Below, one piece after another: positions 17,367 through 25,364 of a stretch of 33,972 bases of DNA. Each line of letters starts with the position of its first letter. The first letter of the stretch is position 1. Below the pieces are notes generated by a model. That model was not told the DNA's origin, did no database searches, and worked only from the letters and a program-made list of their open reading frames with translations. Source of the DNA: Candidatus Bathyarchaeota archaeon (GTDB taxonomy: Archaea > Thermoproteota > Bathyarchaeia > Bathyarchaeales > Bathycorpusculaceae); the NCBI GenBank assembly GCA_012515445.1, contig JAAYYI010000079.1, positions 1-33,972 on the forward strand, read 5' to 3'. The position numbers were made by a program, and so were the translations under genes.

Positions 17367-17771
17367 TCAATCTGCCAGTGGGAAAAATCGTTCCTGTATT
17401 TTTTTACTTGCAGGTATTCCAATCATGAAGCCAACGGCATATCCAAACGAAAGAATTAGCAAAACATCAAATCCTTGAACAGGGACTCCAGTGATGGATC
17501 TAGCCACTAAAGCGACGACAACTAAGATTGGAAACCCCACGGCTATTCCAATGCAGCACGCATAAAAGATTCTGATTTGTTTTGAAGAACCCTGCGTTTT
17601 AAGATAATAAACACCGATTAACAATACCCCCGATAGAGCTAACACAGCGATTGCAGCGGTAGTTATTTCACTCGCCGCTGGCCAAAGCAAGGGCACCACA
17701 AATAGTCGAAGAAGAATTCCAGTGATGAAAATAAGAATAAAGTATGCACCTAATAACTTTGATTTAGACAT
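17367..17771 (-). CDS. Small four-helix membrane protein, unknown function
   Basis: The protein has 134 residues with four hydrophobic segments (about 7-28, 36-57, 70-90, 102-122) and a basic C-terminal ASKKIQERF. Start choice is firm: ATG with the strong SD GAGGGAG about 7 nt upstream and a TTATAAC TATA-like box about 35 nt before. I recognise no family. It lies alone on the minus strand in an AT-rich patch between two winged-helix genes. Confidence 0.6.
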   Translation of the reverse strand: MSKSKLLGAYFILIFITGILLRLFVVPLLWPAASEITTAAIAVLALSGVLLIGVYYLKTQGSSKQIRIFYACCIGIAVGFPILVVVALVARSITGVPVQGFDVLLILSFGYAVGFMIGIPASKKIQERFFPLAD

Positions 17772-18119
17772 TTTGACTCCCTCGTAAATTAAAAGTTACT
17801 ATTTAAGTTATAAACACTTTAGATAACGAAAATTATCTTCTATTTTTCTAACGCATAGAGCTTAGTACTTTTTGTAGGGATAACTTGTTTGGGGGATACA
17901 ATCAACTGATTAATAATCAGCATCCGATAGCGTGGTATAACAGACAAGGAAATAACTCGAAAAGATATGAAACCATCGCTCAATTAATTGCGAAACGTAC
18001 TCTTAATCGGAGAAAGGAACGGTATACAACAAGAGCGCTAAGTAAGAACATGACGACTTTGCTTGAAGTTTTAAGACAATGTAGCAAGAGCGATATCATA
18101 CGCTTTAGGTGTGTTGGCT
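17772..18119. other. Gene-poor AT-rich stretch
   Basis: It contains the minus-strand promoter of the membrane gene (TTATAAC region near 17805) and the leader of the 18120 gene with SD AGGTGTG. An 80-residue plus-strand frame with a TTG start at 17885 has no recognisable features and overlaps the next gene. I see no RNA gene or clear repeat. Confidence 0.4.
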
Positions 18120-18401
18120 ATGGGTAATCATGAAAAGTCCTCTTATGAAGCAGCAGTTTTAGTGCTGCTCAGTCTATCTAAAGGTGCTAAATCAAGGAAA
18201 AATATTCTAACGGCATTGCTTTCAGGTCCAAAGAATTGTGCCCAAATAGCGAAAGAACTATCGTTAGATTGGTGGACAGTTCAGAAACATATTCAGGTTC
18301 TTTATAGGGAAAATATGGTAGTACACTTGGATTTTGGACGTATAAAGTTCTACAAACTTACCGCAAAAAGCGAAGAAATAATAAAAAGATATTCAAGCTA
18401 G
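18120..18401 (+). CDS. Small winged-helix DNA-binding protein
   Basis: The protein has 93 residues and is almost entirely a winged helix: LLSGPKNCAQIAKELSLDWWTVQKHIQVLYRENMV, then a wing with HLDFGRIKFYKLT and a short C-terminal helix. This is the size of small archaeal ArsR/MarR-like one-domain regulators. The ATG at 18120 has AGGTGTG six nt upstream; the in-frame GTG at 18111 lies inside that SD and is less likely. Targets are unknown. Confidence 0.7.
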   Translation: MGNHEKSSYEAAVLVLLSLSKGAKSRKNILTALLSGPKNCAQIAKELSLDWWTVQKHIQVLYRENMVVHLDFGRIKFYKLTAKSEEIIKRYSS

Positions 18402-18520
18402 GCCAAGGAACTTAACTAGTGGATATTTATAATCGATTTCTTGGATTGCGGGTAAAAGCACTGACCGTGATATTAGGTCTCTAACCTAGCATAGATCAAA
18501 AAATCGGCCGCTTAGATATC

Positions 18521-18655
18521 GGAACTTGTAGAAGATGCCTCAACCAGCCAGCGACCCAAACCAGCCGCAGAAGCAAAAAAGCAGGCGCCTACAAACCCCT
18601 TTGGTAGAAGATAATTAAAGAGGGTACCCAGCTATTATCTTATAATTTGAAATTT
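18521..18655 (-). repeat. Dispersed intergenic repeat, copy 2
   Basis: Read on the minus strand, this copy has GGTTTGGGTCGC (18551-18562, reverse) followed by TGGCTGGTTGAGGC, matching the core of copies 3 and 4. A degenerate frame reads GFVGACFFASAAGLGRWLVE, similar to the frame of copy 4. It lies directly after copy 3 in the same orientation. There are in-frame stops, so it is not called a gene. Confidence 0.6.
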
Positions 18656-18699
18656 TAGCCGCATAACAATCTATGTCTAGCCCAGACTGAACTACCTTG

Positions 18700-18825
18700 T
18701 GCAATGCCCACAACCAGCCTGCAACCCAAACCAGACCCAGAAACAAAAACAGGCACTTCTGCAATTAACACTGGAAGAAGAAGTAATAGGGCTGGATTCT
18801 CCTCTTCTACTAATTTAAAAATAAA
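18700..18825 (-). repeat. Dispersed intergenic repeat, copy 3
   Basis: On the minus strand it starts with AAATTAGTAGAAGAGGAGAA, continues with a CCAGCCCTATTACTTC-like segment and GCAGAAG, and reaches GGTTTGGGTTGC (18721-18732, reverse). Its frame reads EEENPALLLLLPVLIAEV and then SGSGLGCRLVV, which lines up with EEKVPALLLHLPKLFADV and KSGLGCFLVE in copy 4. The gap 18402-18849 between the winged-helix gene and galT therefore consists largely of two head-to-tail copies. Confidence 0.65.
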
Positions 18826-18849
18826 ACCCCAAACAAGTTTGATCTACTG

Positions 18850-19878
18850 TTAGGGCTTTATTGCTTTTTTGAGTGCTTCAGCCGCTGACTCTGGTGTTAC
18901 GGTGTTGATGTAGACGCCTGTGCTCTTCTCAAACCCCGCCCAAGTGGAGAGTTTGGGGTAGACTTCGAGATGCCAGTGATAGCCTTCCTCTATGGTTTGG
19001 TGGATTCCATAATTGTAGGGTGGATCGTTAACTAAGTCCTTTAGCGCTTTTAGGCTCGATTTCAGCGTGGCTGCAAGCGATTTAACTTCTTCAGGAGTCA
19101 AATTGCCGATGTTTGGTGCATGCCGCTTGGGCAGTATCCAGAACTCCATCGGATTAATACTGGCGTATGGCGCGATGACTGCAAAATCTTCGTTCTCCAT
19201 GATCAGCCGCTGGGTTTTTACTTCTCGCTCGATGATGTCACAGAAGACGCATCTGCCCTGCTCCTTTTGGTAGTTGTCGGCAGCTTGCTTTTCCTCTTTA
19301 ATCATCGTTGGAATCATGGGTGTGGCGATGATTTGGCTATGAGCATGAGATAGCGAGGCGCCGGCTTCTAAGCCATAGTTTCGGAAAATCGAAATGTACT
19401 TCACATACGATTTTGCGGCAAGAGCCCTGAACCTGTCAATATATGATTCTATAACTAGTTCCAGCTGCGGCAAGCTTGCGTCCGCTGGACCCTCCTCATG
19501 GATAGGCGACTCAACCACTACTTCATGGAGGCCTATGGCGTAGCCGAAGTCTGCTGTACTAAAAATTTTAAGTGCATCTTCGGAGCGCTGGGGATGAGTG
19601 AAAGCTGGGTACATGTTGGGTATGGTGCGGACCAGCCAGTTTGTTGGACGCTGCCCTTCCGGTGGGTCATGCCCACGCTTCACTTCGCCGTCTACACTCT
19701 GCAGGAGCAATACAGCGGGGGGTGTCATGTGCTCGTTTCCGACGCAGAGTGGGCAAGCAGCGGATTTAGCGGCTTCCGGTCTGGCTTTGGCGAGGTCTGT
19801 GGGTCTTTTGCTGCGTTCCTTGGCGATGACGACCCAGCGGTCAAGAAGATAATCCTTACGAAGTTCATTATAGGGCAT
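18850..19878 (-). CDS. galT: Galactose-1-phosphate uridylyltransferase
   Basis: This cytoplasmic enzyme exchanges UMP between UDP-glucose and galactose-1-phosphate. The 342 residues carry the histidine-triad-like motif SHAHSQ (H178, H180, Q182), with the nucleophile His in the middle. Zinc-site pairs CPLC (42-45) and CVFC are present, and the C-terminal half has GYHWHLEVYPK. The HAHSQ variant of HPHGQ is common in archaeal enzymes. The gene ends next to a repeat array and is divergent from the GT39-like gene. No galK or galE is in the window. Confidence 0.93.
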   Translation of the reverse strand: MPYNELRKDYLLDRWVVIAKERSKRPTDLAKARPEAAKSAACPLCVGNEHMTPPAVLLLQSVDGEVKRGHDPPEGQRPTNWLVRTIPNMYPAFTHPQRSEDALKIFSTADFGYAIGLHEVVVESPIHEEGPADASLPQLELVIESYIDRFRALAAKSYVKYISIFRNYGLEAGASLSHAHSQIIATPMIPTMIKEEKQAADNYQKEQGRCVFCDIIEREVKTQRLIMENEDFAVIAPYASINPMEFWILPKRHAPNIGNLTPEEVKSLAATLKSSLKALKDLVNDPPYNYGIHQTIEEGYHWHLEVYPKLSTWAGFEKSTGVYINTVTPESAAEALKKAIKP

Positions 19879-20036
19879 AAGTTAAGCGCCTGCACTAGTT
19901 TTGTGGCTGTATTCTTATTTTAGGTTTACTTGATGTCACCGATTGGTTTGAACTTAAGCAACTTTTTGGGAATTTTAATTTAAACTAATTTGGTCTTGAA
20001 TGATAGTAAATGAACTGTGCACTGGCATGATTAACT

Positions 20037-20043
20037 TTTATAT
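20037..20043 (+). promoter_or_regulatory. TATA box of the GT39-like gene
   Basis: TTTATAT in the context AACTTTTATATGC lies about 43 nt before the ATG at 20086, the usual distance for a short archaeal leader. Confidence 0.55.
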
Positions 20044-20085
20044 GCATACAGATGGTAAATAGTATGGCTATCTGCGCTGTGACTC

Positions 20086-21681
20086 ATGTCTGTCCCTATC
20101 TTTACTCAGCTAAGAGCAGCCTTAAACAAGTGGCGGTTAGCCTTTGTCGGTTTCGCGTTAGCTTACACCTTGATTCTTCTACTGCTCGTTGACTATCACC
20201 CGATACAGTGGGACGAAGTCATCCACCTTAACTCGGGTAACTTCCTCTACTGGGGTCTCTACGACAAATTCATCCTAAACGCGTTCTATCCACCCCTGTT
20301 TGATGTACTGGAGTTCATATCCTTCGAAACATTAGGCGTAAGCCTGTTTGCAGCAAGACTTGTGCCCGTATTGTTTTCAGTCCTGGCCCTCTGGCTTGTG
20401 TACGAATTGGCCAATAGCATGTACGGCGGCAAAGTCGGTTTGCTTTCTGCTGTTTTCCTAGCGGTGATGCCAGGTTACTTCTGGGTATCACAGAGTGCAA
20501 TGCTGGAGTCTTCGCTGGTCTTCTTCGTAGTCGCTTCGCTACTGTTTTTTTACCAGTGGCTGACTACCCGCAAAGACAGAATGCTTGTATTCACAGGTAT
20601 AGCATTGGGGCTGGGGTTCCTCTGTAAATACCAGATAATCGTGGCGGCACTCATACTGATACTTAGCATCCTGTTTCTGGCCAGAAAACAGCTAAAACTT
20701 GCCTTCAAGAAATTCACAATAACTATAGCCGCCGCCGTGTTGGTTGTCTCGCCATGGCTGATTATCACCTATCAGGTTTACGCCTCCCACTTTCTCAGCC
20801 AGTGGCTCTATGCACTGCAAGTCGGTAATCCCGAGCGGTCAATTTACAGCGAACGCTTCTTCCAGCCCATATTCTACCTCATCGACGTAGTCTGGCCATA
20901 CGACACCATCCACCCCATATCCCTCCTCATGTACATCGCGGGTTTGGCGGGGCTTGCCTTTTTCGCTTGGCGACGAAAACCACAAGACAAGTACATCCTC
21001 ATATGGTTCATCGTAATCTATGTGTTTTTCACGTTGATTTCGAACAGGGCTTGGCGTTATGTTTTACCCCTGTTTCCCACATTGGCTATTTCTGCTGCTG
21101 TACTCTTCGCTACGCTCTTTGGAAAAGCTGAATCCGTCTGGCACAGCGCTCACTTAAGCATGAATAGGAAGCGGCTGGCTAAAGCGGCTGCAGGCGCTCT
21201 TACTGTATTATTGGCTTGCACAGTCGCCGTCAGCATATATGATGCATATGTGATTGAGAACCAGAACCACATTGACATCGAAATAGAAGCCGCCACCCAT
21301 TATGCATTCACAAACCTAAACGGCAACAAATCAATCATGGTACTCTGTCCCTTTGACTTGCTAAGCCGAGAAATGGTCCGCTTCTACCTCTGGGAAGACG
21401 GTGACAACACCATACCCGTGTTCCAGTACCCACGGCAGGCAGTGGACGCTTACACACCCGACTTTAACATAGCTGAACTAATTCGTCTGTGCAATACGCT
21501 TAAGGTACAATATGTCTTCACATACGAGTACGGCGGAACTGTACCCTACTTCAACTCGACGCTGAACGCACAGCAGGTTTTTGAGCAACTCTACAGTTCA
21601 GGCAACTTTACACACATTAGCAGCGAAGCTACATTCGGTGAGAACCCAAGAAGAATATTTGTACTAGAGTTCATCGGCTAA
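20086..21681 (+). CDS. GT39/PMT-like membrane glycosyltransferase
   Basis: The protein has 531 residues. Ten to twelve hydrophobic helices fill residues about 18-400; the first external loop holds the diagnostic acidic pair in QWDEVIHLNSG (D and E, about residue 46), as in dolichyl-phosphate-mannose-dependent transferases and ArnT. A soluble domain of about 130 residues closes the protein outside the membrane. It likely moves a sugar from a dolichol-phosphate donor to a lipid or protein on the outer face. It stands just before a sequon-rich surface protein, and a DPM1-like GT2 gene is 12 kb away. The acceptor is unknown. Confidence 0.83.
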   Translation: MSVPIFTQLRAALNKWRLAFVGFALAYTLILLLLVDYHPIQWDEVIHLNSGNFLYWGLYDKFILNAFYPPLFDVLEFISFETLGVSLFAARLVPVLFSVLALWLVYELANSMYGGKVGLLSAVFLAVMPGYFWVSQSAMLESSLVFFVVASLLFFYQWLTTRKDRMLVFTGIALGLGFLCKYQIIVAALILILSILFLARKQLKLAFKKFTITIAAAVLVVSPWLIITYQVYASHFLSQWLYALQVGNPERSIYSERFFQPIFYLIDVVWPYDTIHPISLLMYIAGLAGLAFFAWRRKPQDKYILIWFIVIYVFFTLISNRAWRYVLPLFPTLAISAAVLFATLFGKAESVWHSAHLSMNRKRLAKAAAGALTVLLACTVAVSIYDAYVIENQNHIDIEIEAATHYAFTNLNGNKSIMVLCPFDLLSREMVRFYLWEDGDNTIPVFQYPRQAVDAYTPDFNIAELIRLCNTLKVQYVFTYEYGGTVPYFNSTLNAQQVFEQLYSSGNFTHISSEATFGENPRRIFVLEFIG

Positions 21682-22047
21682 TAAAAGCCCCAACTGTTAT
21701 CCAAGCATTATTAGTATACAGAAATAAACCTCAAAAGGTTTCATCGGTACAAAAATGCCATATCTGTAAACTTTACTGCTGACAAGGCTTCTCCTGTAAG
21801 CCTATCTTTCTATGAATATTTTACATATAAAAAACGAATAGCCGTGACATTTTTTCAATAATTTAGATTAAAATAAACCACTTGTTTCGTAAAATCTTCT
21901 TCTTAGCGATCTCAATCGGTCACTTGCCGCTTTATTTTCGGTAGCTGCTTATAATGCTGTTATAACGGCCTGTACAACGCGTTATTAGTTCTTTAAATAT
22001 CAATATCCGATACCCCTTGGACAGAAACATAAAAAGGAGAAAGAAAA
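21682..22047 (+). promoter_or_regulatory. Leader and promoter of the surface protein gene
   Basis: The 366-nt gap holds no gene that I can support. Near its end are an inverted repeat ATAACG (21962-21967) and CGTTAT (21980-21985), a TATA-like CTTTAAATAT (21991-22000), and a strong SD AAGGAGA (22034-22040) eight nt before the TTG. The inverted repeat next to the TATA could be a regulator site. The first 270 nt are AT-rich without clear structure. Confidence 0.5.
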
Positions 22048-24831
22048 TTGCAGATATCAAAAAAGAAATACGGAATAACATTATTCGTCGCATTAACCTT
22101 ACTAACCATCGCTACCCCGATGTTACTTGCACCTACCGCATCGGCTCACACACCAGGATGGAACATACCGACCTTCGCATACGTCGCTGCATCACCTAAC
22201 CCATACGGACTAGGCTCATCTCAACCAGTACTAATCGTCTTTTGGCTCAACGTACCACCACCAACCGCTCAAGGCACAAGTGGTGACCGTTGGAGAAACA
22301 TGACAATAGACGTCACTTCCCCATCCGGGCACGTCGAACACTTCGGCCCAATCACCTCTGACCCAACAGGCTCAAGCTACATCCAGTACACCCCAACTGA
22401 AACAGGAGACTACAAAGTAGACTTCAACTTCCCAGGCCAAACCCTCAGCCGCACTGGCCCATCAGGAATCCAAGGCCCAGACAACGTATACGTCGGCGAC
22501 TACTTTATGCCAAGCAACACATCAACAACATTCACCGTAAACAACACTCCAACCTCCTACTACCAAGAAGCACCTCTACCAGTCAGCTACTGGGAACGCC
22601 CAATTAACGAAAACAACCAATTCTGGTCTGTCTTAGGCAGTCACTGGCTAGGCCAAAACGAGTACGGCGCAACATACATGAAGTACAACCCATACGGCAG
22701 AGCACCAAACACTGCACACGTAATCAACACTATCCCACTCACTTGGGGAGGAATAGTCGGGGGAGGCCACGCAATTAACGACTACATGAGCTTCTACTCA
22801 GGCAGCCAATACCAACTGAAATTCTCTAACCCAATCATCATGTACGGCATTCTCTACTACAGCAATCCAGTTAACAACGCAATAAACGGAAACGGAGTCA
22901 CAGCAGTAGACCTGAGAACCGGTGAGACACTATGGACAAACCCCAACATTAACACAGTAACTATTGGACAACTATACAACTATGAATCACCAAACCAGCA
23001 CGGAACCACAGGCAACTACTTATGGACAACCGGAACCGCCATCGGAACAGGCATCACTAACCCCGACCAAGCAGCAATAAACCAGTACTTAGGCTCAAGC
23101 ACCTTCCTAGGCAAGAGCTACGGACCAGAATACAACCTTGGTTCAGTACCAGCAATCAACGCAAGAACACAACCAGTCAACGCACCGGGCAGCTGGATCG
23201 CAATCGACCCACAAACCGGCAAAACCCTATTCAACGAAACAAACGTCCCCTCAGGCACACGCGCATATGGCCCACAGGGAGAATGGCTAATCTACGGTAT
23301 CGGCAGAGCAAACGCAAACTCACCATTTACTTACCTATGGCAATGGAACAACACCAAACTGCCAGGCAACGACGCAGCCGGCGGAATCTCACAATGGCTA
23401 CCCGGCATCAATAACTACAACATGAGTGCAGCATACGACTGGAACGTAACACTATCCGAACCACTATACCCAACACAATCAACCATAGGCGCTGCAGGAA
23501 TGTTCGGTGGATCAGCTTCATACAACGCAACCACAGGTCTATTCACAAACAACCCAACAATCCTCAGAGTATTCCCAGGCAACCTAATCTTCGGTCAAAG
23601 CTCAGGTCTACAACAGACACCCGGCACAAGCTCAGGCACATGGGGAACACCAGACCCATACACACTATGGGCAATCAACATCAATGCATCACGCGGAGCA
23701 ATCGGTGAAGTTATGTGGGAGAAGAACTACCCAGCACCAGCAGGCAACATCACCTCATGTGTCGGCATTGCTGACGGAGAAACCAACGTAGTAACAATGT
23801 ACTACCGCGAAACTATGCAATGGACAGGCATCGACATGCTCACAGGCAACGTAATATGGGGACCAACCGCAACAGAAACACCCGCATGGAACTACTACAC
23901 AGGCACAACAGGCCTCACAAACCCAATCGGCATCGGCTATGGACACATGTACGTAGCAGGCTACGGAGGAGTTCTAAGAGCATACGACCTTAAGACTGGA
24001 AACGTCGATTTCACCTACGGCAACGACCCAAGCAACCCAAAGAACAGCACCGCAACAACAGAAACAGCATACGGAACATACCCAACTCAAGTAGCGGCAG
24101 TCGCAGACGGCAAAGTCTACCTAGTCGAAGAAGAACACTCACTCAACGCCCCAGCATACCACGGTGCAAAGACACGCGCAGTAAACGCAACAACAGGCGA
24201 ACTCCTATGGGAAATGTATGGCATGAGCTCATGGCAAGAACAGGCAGTTGCAGACGGCTACTACACATGGTTCAACATGAACGACCAGAGGATCTACATT
24301 AACGGTCCAGGCCCAAGCAAAACAACAGTTACAACTTCAAACTCCGTAACACAGCAAGGCGGCAGCGTACTAATCACAGGCACAATTACAGACGAATCAC
24401 CAAACCCAGCTCTAAAGGGCACCGCAGCAATCTCTGACGAAGACCAAGGACGATGGATGGATTACATGGTTACAAAGACCACCACTGAACCCACAAACGT
24501 GAAAGGCGTTACTGTCGTACTAACAGCAGTCGACCCCAACGGCAACCCAGTCACCATAGGCACAGCTACAAGCGACCAAACAGGTAACTTCAAGAAACTC
24601 TGGACTCCAGACGTTGCAGGCGAATACACAATCTACGCTAAATTCGAAGGCACACAATCATATGGCCCATCATCAGCAGGAACAGCATTCGCGATAGAAG
24701 CAGCACACGCAACATCAACACCAACAACAACCAATGCATCAGTCGACAACACATACACAATCGTCGGCATGGGCATCGCAATAATCGCTGTAGTCGCAAT
24801 CGTCGGTCTATTAATCCTAAGAAAGAAATAA
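22048..24831 (+). CDS. Secreted, membrane-anchored PQQ-like beta-propeller surface protein
   Basis: The protein has 927 residues. A signal peptide (about 1-33, KKK n-region, cleavage after ASA) is followed by an Ig-like domain (about 40-165). The middle (about 165-760) repeats beta-propeller blades with xTGxxxW-type turns: DLRTGETLW, DPQTGKTLF, DMLTGNVIW, DLKTGNVDF, NATTGELLW. A second Ig-like domain (about 765-890), a Thr/Ser stalk and a C-terminal helix (about 904-924) with RKK anchor it outside the cell. At least 13 N-x-S/T sequons suggest heavy N-glycosylation. Strong SD, long leader and uniform codon choice (ACA, CCA, GCA) suggest high expression. S-layer component or cell-surface quinoprotein-like receptor are both possible; no enzyme activity is shown. 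Confidence 0.85.
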   Translation: MQISKKKYGITLFVALTLLTIATPMLLAPTASAHTPGWNIPTFAYVAASPNPYGLGSSQPVLIVFWLNVPPPTAQGTSGDRWRNMTIDVTSPSGHVEHFGPITSDPTGSSYIQYTPTETGDYKVDFNFPGQTLSRTGPSGIQGPDNVYVGDYFMPSNTSTTFTVNNTPTSYYQEAPLPVSYWERPINENNQFWSVLGSHWLGQNEYGATYMKYNPYGRAPNTAHVINTIPLTWGGIVGGGHAINDYMSFYSGSQYQLKFSNPIIMYGILYYSNPVNNAINGNGVTAVDLRTGETLWTNPNINTVTIGQLYNYESPNQHGTTGNYLWTTGTAIGTGITNPDQAAINQYLGSSTFLGKSYGPEYNLGSVPAINARTQPVNAPGSWIAIDPQTGKTLFNETNVPSGTRAYGPQGEWLIYGIGRANANSPFTYLWQWNNTKLPGNDAAGGISQWLPGINNYNMSAAYDWNVTLSEPLYPTQSTIGAAGMFGGSASYNATTGLFTNNPTILRVFPGNLIFGQSSGLQQTPGTSSGTWGTPDPYTLWAININASRGAIGEVMWEKNYPAPAGNITSCVGIADGETNVVTMYYRETMQWTGIDMLTGNVIWGPTATETPAWNYYTGTTGLTNPIGIGYGHMYVAGYGGVLRAYDLKTGNVDFTYGNDPSNPKNSTATTETAYGTYPTQVAAVADGKVYLVEEEHSLNAPAYHGAKTRAVNATTGELLWEMYGMSSWQEQAVADGYYTWFNMNDQRIYINGPGPSKTTVTTSNSVTQQGGSVLITGTITDESPNPALKGTAAISDEDQGRWMDYMVTKTTTEPTNVKGVTVVLTAVDPNGNPVTIGTATSDQTGNFKKLWTPDVAGEYTIYAKFEGTQSYGPSSAGTAFAIEAAHATSTPTTTNASVDNTYTIVGMGIAIIAVVAIVGLLILRKK

Positions 24832-24847
24832 GCAACAAATCCCCAAC

Positions 24848-24864
24848 CTTTCTTTTTTTCTTAC
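24848..24864 (+). terminator. T-rich terminator after the surface protein gene
   Basis: CTTTCTTTTTTTCTTAC begins 17 nt after the stop codon; this fits an archaeal intrinsic terminator. Confidence 0.55.
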
Positions 24865-25050
24865 TTAGTTCTCAAACAGGCCAGACAATGTCAAGAACCC
24901 CTTATGCATGCTGCCAATAGTATTTTTTTGGGAGCCAATTCTCAGTAACATGCTATCTATAGCTGTTTATCTATCTGCTCTATTAACAGTTGTATGCAAA
25001 AACCATAGAGGGGGTCTCTACGCCTTTGATAGGGAGGGGGTCCTCACTTT

Positions 25051-25280
25051 GAGACGGGTAGGTCCTATTTAGGCGCTTTACATAATGGATGGGAAGTAGC
25101 TTGAAGGTAACAGAAGCTGTCGCCGCCGCATTAAAAACCGTACCAAAGCCGCTTTTGAAAACGCCTCAACCAAAAAGCAACCCAAACCCGACTTAAAGCC
25201 AAAAACATCTGCAAAAAGTTTAGGTAAATGAAGTAGCAGGGCGGGAACCTTTTCTTCTAATTTGAAATCAAAAAATCGTC
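25051..25280 (-). repeat. Dispersed intergenic repeat, copy 4 (most complete)
   Basis: The gap 24832-25364 contains this copy. Its distal end on the minus strand, 25051-25085, is the 35-nt block shared with copy 1 with three transitions. Its proximal end has AAATTAGAAGAAAAGG and the core GGTTTGGGTTGC (25177-25188, reverse) shared with copies 2 and 3. It thus joins both halves seen separately elsewhere. The minus-strand frame (25287 to 25078) stays open for 69 codons with EEKVPALLLHLPKLFADV, but the other copies carry stops. Function is unknown. Confidence 0.7.
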
Positions 25281-25364
25281 TAAACACGCGGTAAGTCGCA
25301 TAAAGCTTGATGGCAACATTTTAATTCTATTTACAGCCTAAGAGGATAAAACAGGTAATCAAGT

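Noticed and set aside
17885-18127. 80-residue plus-strand frame with TTG start
   Set aside because: No SD, no recognisable domain, and it overlaps the better-supported winged-helix gene.
25078-25287. 69-residue minus-strand frame with EEKVPALLLHLP
   Set aside because: It belongs to repeat copy 4. The other copies are interrupted, so I list it as a repeat and not as a gene.
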